DNA of 64,000 bases from DAOUKH01 sp965219875 (GTDB lineage: Bacteria; Chloroflexota; Dehalococcoidia; SHYB01): positions 380,411 to 444,410 of the forward strand of contig CBDCOW010000005.1 of the NCBI GenBank assembly GCA_965219875.1, read 5' to 3'. The position numbers and the translations under genes are program-made. Position 1 is the stretch's first letter; every line of letters starts with the position of its first letter. Positions 36,968-44,946 of the stretch are shown one piece after another. The notes beneath the pieces are model-generated. The model did no database searches. It saw only the letters and a program-made list of their open reading frames with translations, and was not told the origin of the DNA.

Positions 36968-38206
36968 ATGCCTGAGCTCTTCAACGTCCTGCCGCCGACC
37001 GAGGCACTGGCCCTGCTGCGCCGTAACGTCGAGGTGCGCGTGCTCAGCGTCGAGAGCGTCGCCACCGAGGCAGCGCTCGGGCGCTACCTGGCCCGCGACG
37101 TCTTCGCCGGCGGCGACCTGCCCTCGTTCCTCCGTTCGAGCATGGACGGCTTCTCCGTCCGCGCCAGGGACACCTTCGGCGCCACTGAGGGGCTTCCCGC
37201 CTATCTGCGCGTGGCCGGCGACGTGCCCACGGGCAGCCAGCCGGCGTTCGACATAGCGCTAGGAGAGGCGGCGCGGGCGCATACCGGCGGGATGCTGGCC
37301 CCTAGCGCCGACGCCGTGGTCATGGTCGAGCACACCCAGCCGGTGGACGAGACCACCATCGAGGTGGTGCGCGCCGTGGCGGTGGGGGAGAACGTCGTCC
37401 AGCCCGGCGAGGACGTCAAAGAGGGCGGCCTGGTGCTGCCCAAGGGCCACCGGCTGCGGCCACAGGACCTCGGCGGGCTGACCGCCGTCGGCGCGGCCGC
37501 GGTGGAGGCGGCGCGCCGTCCCAGCGTGGGCATTCTCTCCACCGGAGACGAAGTCGTGCCGCCCGACGCGGTTCCCGAGCCGGGACAGGTCCGCGACGTG
37601 AACAGCTACACCCTGGCCGCGCTCACCGAGCGCGCCGGCGGCCAACCCGCGATGCTGGGCATCGTCGGCGACGACGCGGAGGCCCTGGCGCGGGCGGCGG
37701 CGGACGGCCTGGAGGCGCACGACGCGCTGATCATCTCGGCGGGAAGCTCAGTGAGCGCCCGCGACCTCACGGCCGAGGTCATCCAAGGGCTCGGCGCGCC
37801 GGGCATTCTCCTCCACGGTGTCTCGCTCCGGCCCGGCAAGCCGACGGTGCTCGCCGTCGTGGACGACAAGCCGGTATTCGGCCTGCCCGGCAACCCCGTC
37901 TCGGCGATGATCGTCTTCGACCTCTTCGTGCGGCCCGCGATTGCCTGGCTCAGCGGCTGCGCCGCACCGCCGGAGCCGCCCACGGCGCGCGCCACGCTCA
38001 CCCGCGACGTCGCCTCCGCGCCGGGCAGGGAAGACTACGTGCCGGCGCGCCTCGTCGAACGCGACGGCACGCGCTACGCCGAGCCCGTCTTCGGCAAGTC
38101 GAACCTCATCTACACCCTCGTCCGCGCCGATGGACTGCTCAAGGTGCCCCTCGACGCGGGCGGCCTCTACGCGGGAGCCGAGGTCGAGGTGCGGCTGCTG
38201 GGGTAG
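36968..38206 (+). CDS. moeA: Molybdopterin molybdenumtransferase MoeA
   Basis: The 412-residue protein has MoeA landmarks: FLRSSMDGFSVRARD near 55-69, a beta-rich domain II, the GxxSTGDEVVPPDA loop (about 193) and domain III with DALIISAGSSVSARD (about 254) and FGLPGNPVSAMIVFDLFVRP. MoeA inserts molybdate into adenylylated molybdopterin. The normal GGxSxGxxD motif reads SAGSSVSARD, as in several Chloroflexota and archaeal MoeA. A second, longer MoeA with a periplasmic-binding-like domain lies at 41515, and a remnant of another MoeA 3' end at 39674. Mo or W enzymes are implied elsewhere. Confidence 0.92.
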   Translation: MPELFNVLPPTEALALLRRNVEVRVLSVESVATEAALGRYLARDVFAGGDLPSFLRSSMDGFSVRARDTFGATEGLPAYLRVAGDVPTGSQPAFDIALGEAARAHTGGMLAPSADAVVMVEHTQPVDETTIEVVRAVAVGENVVQPGEDVKEGGLVLPKGHRLRPQDLGGLTAVGAAAVEAARRPSVGILSTGDEVVPPDAVPEPGQVRDVNSYTLAALTERAGGQPAMLGIVGDDAEALARAAADGLEAHDALIISAGSSVSARDLTAEVIQGLGAPGILLHGVSLRPGKPTVLAVVDDKPVFGLPGNPVSAMIVFDLFVRPAIAWLSGCAAPPEPPTARATLTRDVASAPGREDYVPARLVERDGTRYAEPVFGKSNLIYTLVRADGLLKVPLDAGGLYAGAEVEVRLLG

Positions 38207-38518
38207 TAGACAGCCCTTTGGATATCACTCGTTTAGGGTCCATACCCCGCCGGTTCCAACGACAGGGTTTCCCTGAATTGAGACGCCGGCGAAGATGACT
38301 CAAGAGATCGCGATTCACGCGGTGGATCCCGGCCGATGGAGGTTGACCCAACGGCTTGATACGTCGTGAACGCCGGCGCATCGGGCGTGAGGCAGTTGAC
38401 GAACATTCCCGAGTGGGACGGGCCCCAGCCTGGTCGCCTCAATAGCCAGGAGCTAAGCGCGCAACTATGATGAGGCTGGAACGGCCATGCGTCATGGTAG
38501 GCAGGACACTGACCCATA

Positions 38519-39673
38519 ATGAGTGATGGGGACGGGGTTCACAAGAAGTGGGTGGTGATTTCAATCCTGCTCACGCTGTCGTTGACTATGGCTGTCGTGG
38601 CCTGCGACCTCGTGTTGGTCCCCACGAAGCCGCCGCCAAAGGCTACCGTGGCCGCACCGGTGCCCACGGCGATCCTTGTCCTTGACACTACCCCTACGGC
38701 TTCACCTGAGCCGTTGAATGAGGATATTGTCCTCACCGCGGATGGAGAGCCACAGATATACAATGACAACGTGTTCATCCTTCCTGTTGCAGAAGTTCTT
38801 CTTGCTGATCCCATCTTTCCACAACGGGAATCAGCAATTCGTTTCTATGAGTACTTTGAGGACCAGTTCGACTTCCTTATATTAGTCGGTAATCTGGACG
38901 GATCCGAAACAGTGGGACGCGAAGGATTTAAACTAACTTATTCAGCTTTGTTGAATGATGTGCGGGGGATCGGCCAGGAGATTACTTCATCTTTTCAAAG
39001 ATGGGGATCAGCGGGCAAACTTCAGGGAGTAGTTAAACTTAACTCCTACGAGAATATAGCCAGACCCGGGTGGCTACTGCATGAGCTAATGCATCGTTGG
39101 GGGAATGACATCATACCACCCTATAACCATTGGGGAGCATTCAACAGCGCCAACGGATTGCTCGGAGGGTTTGATATTGCGAACTTGGTGGATCACGGCG
39201 GCGGTCGGTACACTCTCAAGGAGAGTTATGTGCCTATCCCATACAGCCCTATTGAATTGTACGTGGCGGGTTTCATACCACCTGAAGATGTCCCTGACCT
39301 TTGGGTGGCTGAGGACGGGAATTGGATTTACACCGAAGATGGCGCCCGCGTTAGGGACGACAATGGGCACTTGATATTCACTGCAAGCCAAGTCAAGACA
39401 TATACCATCGAGGACATCATAGCGGAGCATGGGAAGCGGATTCCGGACGTATCGCAGTCCCAACGGGACTTTCGAGCGGCGGTGGTCTTGCTGGTTGATG
39501 AGAAGCATCCTGCAATCACGTGGCAGCTGGACAAGATGAGCGGCGACGTAGCCGCGTTCAGTCACCCTGGGCCGGATGAACATGATTACTGGTTCAATTT
39601 CTATGAAGCAACGGGCGGAAGGGCTACAATCACAATGGATGGCCTGTCACAATTCCAGAGGTCCACGGAATAG
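38519..39673 (+). CDS. Secreted lipoprotein with HExxH motif, probable metalloprotease
   Basis: The 384-residue protein has a signal peptide with lipobox (MAVVAC, Cys about 29) and a short Pro/Thr linker. An unrecognised domain follows, in which HELMHRWGN (about 188-196) gives a zincin HExxH site. Downstream acidic and His residues could supply the third ligand; which one is unclear. It is visibly AT-richer than all neighbours, with codons such as AAT, TTA and ATA, and lies between moeA and a broken copy of the moeA 3' end, so it was probably acquired. The 312 bp before it contain no clear promoter or gene. Confidence 0.65.
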   Translation: MSDGDGVHKKWVVISILLTLSLTMAVVACDLVLVPTKPPPKATVAAPVPTAILVLDTTPTASPEPLNEDIVLTADGEPQIYNDNVFILPVAEVLLADPIFPQRESAIRFYEYFEDQFDFLILVGNLDGSETVGREGFKLTYSALLNDVRGIGQEITSSFQRWGSAGKLQGVVKLNSYENIARPGWLLHELMHRWGNDIIPPYNHWGAFNSANGLLGGFDIANLVDHGGGRYTLKESYVPIPYSPIELYVAGFIPPEDVPDLWVAEDGNWIYTEDGARVRDDNGHLIFTASQVKTYTIEDIIAEHGKRIPDVSQSQRDFRAAVVLLVDEKHPAITWQLDKMSGDVAAFSHPGPDEHDYWFNFYEATGGRATITMDGLSQFQRSTE

Positions 39674-39818
39674 CGCGTCGGCCAGCGGTACGCCGAGCCC
39701 GTCTTCGGCAAGTCGAACCTCATCTACACCCTGGCGCGCGCCGACGGACTTCTGCGCGTGCCCCTCGACGCGGGGGGCCTCTACGCCGCGCTGAGGTCGA
39801 GGTGCGGCTGCTGGGGTG
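39674..39818 (+). pseudogene. Remnant of a moeA 3' end
   Basis: This 145-bp stretch repeats the end of moeA (38063-38206), including YAEPVFGKSNLIYTL, PLDAGGLYA and the end VRLLG, with scattered substitutions and a 1-base deletion near 39786 that breaks the frame. It is either a duplicate made when the lipoprotein gene was inserted or the last piece of a second tandem moeA. Confidence 0.85.
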
Positions 39819-39869
39819 AGGGGGCGCTGCCCTCCGGGCGCCCGCGCGCCTAGCGGCGCGCGCCCTCTC

Positions 39870-40070
39870 TCAGTCTCCCCCAGAGGGGGGAGAGGCCGGA
39901 AGGGTAGAGGCGCGCCGCCCCGGCGGGCTTCGATGGCCGTCGGCGTTTGTCGGGGGGCCCCTCATCTCAATCTTCTCCCGTGGGGAGAAGAGGCAAGACC
40001 TCCAGGCCCCACCCGTGCTTGAGCCCGCGGGCGGGTTGCGCAAAGGTCTCCAAAGGAGAAGAGGTTCGGG
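39870..40070. repeat. Intergenic repeat copy between the moeA remnant and the thiolase
   Basis: It contains a CTCCCCCAGAGGGGGGAG hairpin, then the CTCATCTCAATCTTCTCCCG core (about 39960), the stem CTTCTCCC/GGGGAGAAG, and GCAAAGGTCTCC at the end. It is the same module order as at 34.6, 41.4, 43.6 and 62.5 kb. Confidence 0.8.
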
Positions 40071-40085
40071 GTGCTCCCCCGAGGC

Positions 40086-41258
40086 CTAGGGGTTCTTGCT
40101 GAGCAGGAAGGCGCTGGAGGGCACGGGCGCGGCGGAGGTGTAGAGCGAGAGTTCGACGTCTTTAACCTGCGAGGTGGAGGTCCCCCGTATCTGCTTCACC
40201 GCTTCGACCATGAGGTTGAAGCCGTGGAGGTAGACCTCGGAGAGGCCGGCGCCGCTGGTGTTGATGGGGATCTCGCCGTTGGGGTAGCCGATGGCGCCGG
40301 AGGCGATGTAGGGGCCGCCGTTGCCCCGCCCGCAGAAGAAGTCTTCGAGCAGGAGCAGGACGACGGTGCTGAAGGCGTCGTAGAGCTGCGCTACGTCGAT
40401 GTCCTTGCCGTCGACGCCGGCGCGCTCGTAGAGCGCCTTGGCCGAGACGGAGGAGTCGGTGCGGAAGAAGTCGTCGTCCTTGTAGTAGTTGGTCATGCCG
40501 GTGGTCATGTAGGCCATGCCCTGGGACACGGCGAGGAGGTAGGCGGGCGGGTTTGGGCAGTTGCGCGCCCACTCCGCCGACGAGACGACGAGCGCCGCCG
40601 CGCCGTCCGTCTCCAGGCAGCAATCGAAGAGGCGCATCGGCTCGGCGATCCAGCGCGCGTTCAGATAGTCCTCGATGGTGATGGGCTGGCGCATGACGGC
40701 GGCGGGGTTGCGCGTGGCGTTGTCGCGCTGGGTGACGGCGATGGCACCGAGATGCTCGGCCTTGGTGCCGAACTCGTGCATGTGGCGGCGGGTGAGCATC
40801 GCCACCTGCTGCACCGGCGAGACGAGCCCGAAGGGGATGTGGTACTGCTGGTTGCCGCCGACGAGCATCGACTGCTTCTCCCACGGCCTGCCCGCCTGGG
40901 CGCTGCCCGCCGAGAGCTTGCCCCGGTTCCGCGACCGGAAGCAGAGGACGTGGTTCGCCTGGCCGGTGGCCACCGCCATGGCCGCGAGGGCGACCGTCGC
41001 CGCGCCGCCGCCCCCGCCGTAGCCCGTCTCGGCGAAGAAGGTGAGGTCGTTCGTCCCCAGGACCGAGTGCAGGGCCTCCTCGGTGGTGGCCTCCATATCG
41101 AAGCGGACGATGCCGTCGATGTCCTTCGGCGTGAGGCCCGCGTCCTCGATGGCTTTGCGCGACGCCTCGACGGCGGTGCTGAGCTCGGGGCGGCCCAAGC
41201 CTTTCGAGTATTCCGTCTGGCCGATGCCCGTAACCGCGGTCTTGTTCTTGAGACTCAC
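40086..41258 (-). CDS. Thiolase-like protein (SCP-x/acetyl-CoA acetyltransferase family)
   Basis: The 390-residue thiolase-fold protein has NKTAVTGIGQTEYSKGLGRP at the start, FFAETGYGGGGGAATVALAA (about 75-94), where family members have the acyl-binding loop, and INTSGAGLSEVYLHGFN near residue 335. The nucleophilic Cys of true thiolases (usually about residue 90) is not evident, as in the lipid-transfer-protein-like branch, so it may be a non-degradative partner needing a small OB-fold protein. GTG 41258 is chosen at the family N-terminus; the frame is open to 41282. TATAAT at 41332-41327 on this strand is a likely -10. Confidence 0.82.
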   Translation of the reverse strand: MSLKNKTAVTGIGQTEYSKGLGRPELSTAVEASRKAIEDAGLTPKDIDGIVRFDMEATTEEALHSVLGTNDLTFFAETGYGGGGGAATVALAAMAVATGQANHVLCFRSRNRGKLSAGSAQAGRPWEKQSMLVGGNQQYHIPFGLVSPVQQVAMLTRRHMHEFGTKAEHLGAIAVTQRDNATRNPAAVMRQPITIEDYLNARWIAEPMRLFDCCLETDGAAALVVSSAEWARNCPNPPAYLLAVSQGMAYMTTGMTNYYKDDDFFRTDSSVSAKALYERAGVDGKDIDVAQLYDAFSTVVLLLLEDFFCGRGNGGPYIASGAIGYPNGEIPINTSGAGLSEVYLHGFNLMVEAVKQIRGTSTSQVKDVELSLYTSAAPVPSSAFLLSKNP

Positions 41259-41375
41259 GCCGCACCCCGCTTTCGGACGCACACCGCCGCGCCGGACGGC
41301 GGCGGTGGTAGAGAAGGTCGCGGCGGATTATAGCGCGTTCCGCCCCGGCCCGTCCGGCGGGGGAGACGTTTGCTT

Positions 41376-41480
41376 AACCAGGATGGCTGACCATGAAGGT
41401 GGCGGGGTTCGATAACCCGTGGTGGTTGCGTGGGGGCCCCTCATCTCAATCTTCTCCCGGTGGGAGAAGAGGCAAGACCG
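41376..41480. repeat. Intergenic repeat copy upstream of moeA-PBP
   Basis: GGCTGACCATGAAGG, ATAACCCGTGGTGGTTGCG and the CTCATCTCAATCTTCTCCCG core (41442-41461) occur in the same order as at 33.6 kb, ending in GAAGAGGCAAGACC. It abuts the promoter region of the next gene. Confidence 0.8.
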
Positions 41481-41502
41481 CCCCAGCCCCGTCCGCCGGC
41501 GC

Positions 41503-41508
41503 TAGAAT
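41503..41508 (+). promoter_or_regulatory. -10 box of a leaderless promoter for moeA-PBP
   Basis: TAGAAT ends six nt before ATG 41515, the same hexamer and spacing as at moeA 36968, again with no ribosome site. No good -35 is visible. Confidence 0.5.
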
Positions 41509-41514
41509 GGCGGC

Positions 41515-43476
41515 ATGGAGCACGACCACCGCCATCACGGACGGCGCCGGGAGTACTACCTCGAAGACGTGCCCATCGAGGAGGCGTACCGCCGCTTCTA
41601 CGAGCGTCTCGAAGCGGCCGGCCTCGGCCCGATCGAGGCCGAGGCTGTGCCCCTTGACGAAGCCCTGGGCCGCGTGACCGCCGAGCCCATCTGGGCGCGC
41701 CGCTCCTCGCCCCACTACCACGCCGCCGCCATGGACGGCGCCGCCGTCCGCGCCGCAGACACCGTCCGCGCCACGGAGACCGCCCCCATCCGGCTGCGGG
41801 TCGGCCCGCAGGCGGTCTGGGTCGATACCGGCGACCCCATGCCCGATGGCTTCGACGCCGTGATCATGCGCGAGGTGATCCACGAGGCGGGCGGCGATAT
41901 CGAGATCATGGCCCCGGCCGCCCCCTGGCAGCACGTCCGGCCCATGGGCGAGGACATCGTGGCCACGGAGTTGGTACTGCCGGAGAACCACACCATCCGG
42001 CCCGAAGACGTGGGCGCGGTCGCGGCCGGCGGCGTGACCTCGATACCGGTGCGGCGGCGGCCCCGCGTCGCGATCATTCCCACGGGCAGCGAGCTCGTCC
42101 CGCCCACCGCCGCACCGGCCAAGGGCGACATCGTCGAGTACAACTCGCTGATGCTGGCGGCGCAGGTGACGGAGTGGGGCGGCGAGCCGCTCCGCAAGCC
42201 CATCGTCGCCGACGACCCCGCGCTGATCGCCGAGGCCGTCGCGACGGCGGCCCGCGAGTGCGACGCCGTGGCGGTCAACGCCGGCTCCTCGGCGGGATCG
42301 GAGGACTTCACCGCGTCCGTCGTCCGCGATCTCGGCGAGCTGCTCGTCCACGGCGTCGCGGTGCGGCCCGGGCACCCCGTCGTCCTGGGCGTCATCGGAG
42401 AGACGCCCGTGTTGGGCATCCCCGGCTACCCCGCCTCCGCAGTGGTGACGTCGGAGCTTTTCCTGAAACCGTTGCTCGACCGGATGCTGGGACGGGAGAG
42501 CGCGCCGCCGCAGGCGGTCGAAGCCGTCATGAGCCGCAAGGTGCTCTCGCCGATGGGCGAGGACGAGTGGCTGCGGGTGAAGCTGGGGCGCGTCGGCGGG
42601 CGGCTCATCGCCGCCCCGCTCCAGCGCGGCGCCGGCGTCATCATGTCGTTGGTGCGCGCCGACGGCCTGGCGCTGATTCCACGCTTTTCGGAGGGGGTCA
42701 ACACCGGTGACTCGATCACCGTCCACCTGCGGCGGCCTCTCGCCGAGATCGACAACACCGTCGTCGTCATCGGCAGCCACGACGTGACCCTCGACCTGCT
42801 CGCCTCGCACCTGCGCCGCCGCCAACCGCCGCGCTCGCTCGCCTCGTCGAACGTCGGCAGCCTGGGCGGGCTGGTCGCGCTGCGGCGGGGCCAGGCGCAC
42901 GCCGCGGGGAGCCACCTGCTCGACGAGGAAACCGGCGAGTACAACCGCGCCTACGTCGAGCGCCACCGCCAAGGCCGTCCGATGGTCATGGTGACGCTGG
43001 CCCACCGCGTGCAGGGGCTGATGACCCTCCCCGGCAACCCCAAGGGCGTGACGTCGCTGGAAGACCTCGCGGGCGGCGGCGTCTCGTTCGTGAACCGGCA
43101 GCGGGGATCGGGGACGCGGGTCTTGCTCGACTACAAGCTGGCGCAGCTGGGGATCGAGCCCGGCGACGTCCGCGGCTACGAGCGCGAGGAGTACACCCAC
43201 CTCGCCGTCGCGGCGCAGGTGGCGAGCGGGGCCGCCGACGCCGGCCTGGGGGTGATGGCGGCGGCGCGGGCGCTCGACCTCGGTTTCACGCCGCTGCTCG
43301 AAGAGCGCTACGACCTCGTGATACCGCGCGAGTTCTACGACTCCGACCTCCTCGCGCCGGTGCTCGACCTGCTCGACGGCGGGTCGGCGCGCGGCAAGGC
43401 GTTCCGCGGCGAGGTCGAGGCCCTCGGCGGGTACGACACACGCGAGATGGGCCGCGTCGCCGCGGAGATCGGCTAA
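41515..43476 (+). CDS. moeA: MoeA fused to a periplasmic-binding-like domain
   Basis: The first about 410 residues of this 653-residue protein are MoeA (AAAMDGAAVRAADT about 70, IPTGSELVPPTA about 187, NAGSSAGSEDFT about 258, GIPGYPASAVVTSELFLKP). Residues about 430-640 form a substrate-binding-protein-like domain without a signal peptide (SHDVTLDLLASHLRR, GSGTRVLLDYKLAQLG, YDLVIPREFYDS). This MoeA-PBP fusion is known from archaea and anaerobic bacteria and may sense or deliver molybdate or tungstate in the cytosol. A His-rich start (MEHDHRHHGRRR) may bind metal. It stands alone between repeat blocks. Confidence 0.9.
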   Translation: MEHDHRHHGRRREYYLEDVPIEEAYRRFYERLEAAGLGPIEAEAVPLDEALGRVTAEPIWARRSSPHYHAAAMDGAAVRAADTVRATETAPIRLRVGPQAVWVDTGDPMPDGFDAVIMREVIHEAGGDIEIMAPAAPWQHVRPMGEDIVATELVLPENHTIRPEDVGAVAAGGVTSIPVRRRPRVAIIPTGSELVPPTAAPAKGDIVEYNSLMLAAQVTEWGGEPLRKPIVADDPALIAEAVATAARECDAVAVNAGSSAGSEDFTASVVRDLGELLVHGVAVRPGHPVVLGVIGETPVLGIPGYPASAVVTSELFLKPLLDRMLGRESAPPQAVEAVMSRKVLSPMGEDEWLRVKLGRVGGRLIAAPLQRGAGVIMSLVRADGLALIPRFSEGVNTGDSITVHLRRPLAEIDNTVVVIGSHDVTLDLLASHLRRRQPPRSLASSNVGSLGGLVALRRGQAHAAGSHLLDEETGEYNRAYVERHRQGRPMVMVTLAHRVQGLMTLPGNPKGVTSLEDLAGGGVSFVNRQRGSGTRVLLDYKLAQLGIEPGDVRGYEREEYTHLAVAAQVASGAADAGLGVMAAARALDLGFTPLLEERYDLVIPREFYDSDLLAPVLDLLDGGSARGKAFRGEVEALGGYDTREMGRVAAEIG

Positions 43477-43562
43477 CGGCGGGACGCGATGCGCGGCCTT
43501 CGCGTAGCGTCTCTGGGGGTGAGAGACGTGCGATTCACGAATCGCCCCTACGGGAGGATACC

Positions 43563-44010
43563 GGGCTTGGATAACCCTTGGCGGTTGTGAGGGGGCCCCT
43601 CATCTCAATCTTCTCCCGGGGGGAGAAGAGGCAAGACCTCCCGGCCCCACCCATGCGTGAGCCCGCGGGCGGGGAGCGGGCACCCACAAGGGGTGCCCCT
43701 ACGGGAGGGATGGATTCCCGCGTTCGCGGGAATGACGGATATGGACAGGTTACGCAAAGGTCTCCCGGGGGGAGAAGAGGCAAGACCTCCCGGCCCCACC
43801 CATGCGTGAGCCCGCCGCCCGTAGGGGCACCCACAAGGGGTGCCCCTACGGGAGGGATGGATTCCCGCGTTCGCGGGAATGACGGATATGGACAGGTTAC
43901 GCAAAGGTCTCCCGGGGGGGAGAAGAGGCAAGACCTCCCGGCCCCACCCATGCGTGAGCCCGCGGGCGGGGAGCGGGCACCCACAAGGGGTGCCCCTACG
44001 GGCGGCGGAT
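43563..44010. repeat. Tandem array of a composite repeat, period 148-149 bp
   Basis: After one CTCATCTCAATCTTCTCCCG core (about 43600), the unit GAGAAGAGGCAAGACC...CCACAAGGGGTGCCCC...GATTCCCGCGTTCGCGGGAA...GCAAAGGTCTCC recurs with starts at 43628, 43777 and 43925, the third copy partial. Units are nearly identical. No gene is supported in the 599-bp gap. Confidence 0.88.
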
Positions 44011-44075
44011 TGCCGCACCCAGGGAATGACGAACACTGGCGCATTTCGCACGGGACTAGAAGCAGGGAGGGCCGC

Positions 44076-44582
44076 ATGACGGAGTTCGTCTATTGTCCGC
44101 AGTGCGCGAGCCGTCTGGGGCGCCGCCTCCGGGGCGGGATCGAGCGCCCCGCCTGTGACTCCTGCGGCTACGTGCAGTTCCGCAACCCGGTCGTTGGCGT
44201 CGCCGTCGTCATCGTGGAGGAAGGACGCGTGCTGCTTGGGCGGCGCGCTCCGGGCCGCGACCGGGCCGGGCTGTGGTGCATCCCGTCGGGCTACGTCGAG
44301 TGGGGCGAGGAGATCCGCGAGGGGGCGCGGCGCGAGCTCCTGGAAGAGACGGGCCTAGAGGTGGAGACCGGCGAGGTCTACGCGGTCCACTCCAACTTCC
44401 ACAACCCCGATTCGCTCACCGTGGGCGTCTGGTTCCGCGGCCGGTCCGTCGGCGGACGCCTCCAAGCCGGCGACGACCTCGACGAGGCGGGGTTTTTCGA
44501 TCCGTCGGCGCTCCCCGGCCCCCTCGCCTTCCCCACCGACGAGCTCGTCATCGAGCAGCTTCGCGGGGAGCTTGGCGGGTGA
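44076..44582 (+). CDS. NUDIX hydrolase with N-terminal zinc ribbon
   Basis: The 168-residue protein begins with a zinc ribbon (CPQC about 8-11, CDSC about 28-31) and continues with a NUDIX domain. The NUDIX box is complete: GYVEWGEEIREGARRELLEE plus TGLEV (about residues 70-94), with the three metal-binding Glu. The arrangement resembles NudC/YjaD-like and related ADP-ribose or NADH pyrophosphatases, though it lacks the NudC SQPWPFPxS signature. It hydrolyses a nucleoside diphosphate derivative. GGGAGG lies five bases before ATG 44076. Confidence 0.9.
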   Translation: MTEFVYCPQCASRLGRRLRGGIERPACDSCGYVQFRNPVVGVAVVIVEEGRVLLGRRAPGRDRAGLWCIPSGYVEWGEEIREGARRELLEETGLEVETGEVYAVHSNFHNPDSLTVGVWFRGRSVGGRLQAGDDLDEAGFFDPSALPGPLAFPTDELVIEQLRGELGG

Positions 44583-44589
44583 ATGCGCA

Positions 44590-44748
44590 TCACTCCTCGA
44601 ACTGCACGCGGCGGCCGGTATCTCTCTCTCGTTCCGCGTAGATGTGCGCGACTAGCGCGTCGATCTGTTCATCGCCCATGTCGCTCCAGGCGCCGACGAG
44701 AGCCAACGCTCCACGGGGCTGAGCGGGGAACGGCTGCTCTGGATCCAT
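44590..44748 (-). CDS. Small protein resembling a VapB antitoxin C-terminus
   Basis: The 52-residue frame ends in IDALVAHIYAERERDTGRRV, a pattern seen at the C-terminal toxin-binding end of many VapB antitoxins (DxxIxxIYxxRxxSTGR). The DNA-binding half and the toxin are absent. The ATG at 44748 has CAGGAT upstream. It could be an antitoxin remnant, an orphan antitoxin or a small unrelated protein. The frame is also open to 44805. Confidence 0.4.
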   Translation of the reverse strand: MDPEQPFPAQPRGALALVGAWSDMGDEQIDALVAHIYAERERDTGRRVQFEE

Positions 44749-44846
44749 GAACACATCCTGTTTCCACCAATGACTGCTGAGCATTATAAGCCGGGTAGGA
44801 CGCAAGTATGGTGGGTCATCGGTAAGCCGCGCACGCCGCCGCGATC

Positions 44847-44906
44847 TTTACACCCGACGGTGTTGGTGCTATCCTGCAAGTAGTTCTTGACCACTTTGGT
44901 CAAGAA
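44847..44906 (+). promoter_or_regulatory. suf operon promoter with perfect 10-3-10 palindromic operator
   Basis: TTTACA (44847-44852), a 17-bp spacer and TATCCT (44870-44875) form a good promoter. Its start site (about 44882) abuts the palindrome TTCTTGACCA, CTT, TGGTCAAGAA (44884-44906). A dyad placed at +1 to +25 fits repression by blocking polymerase. The Rrf2 protein encoded at the operon end is the natural candidate. Confidence 0.72.
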
Positions 44907-44946
44907 TAGGCATACCGGCTACGAACCGACCGAACGCGAGGCATTC

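Noticed and set aside
43477..44075. CRISPR-like array
   Set aside because: The units repeat over their whole 149-bp length with no variable spacers of uniform size, and no cas genes are present.
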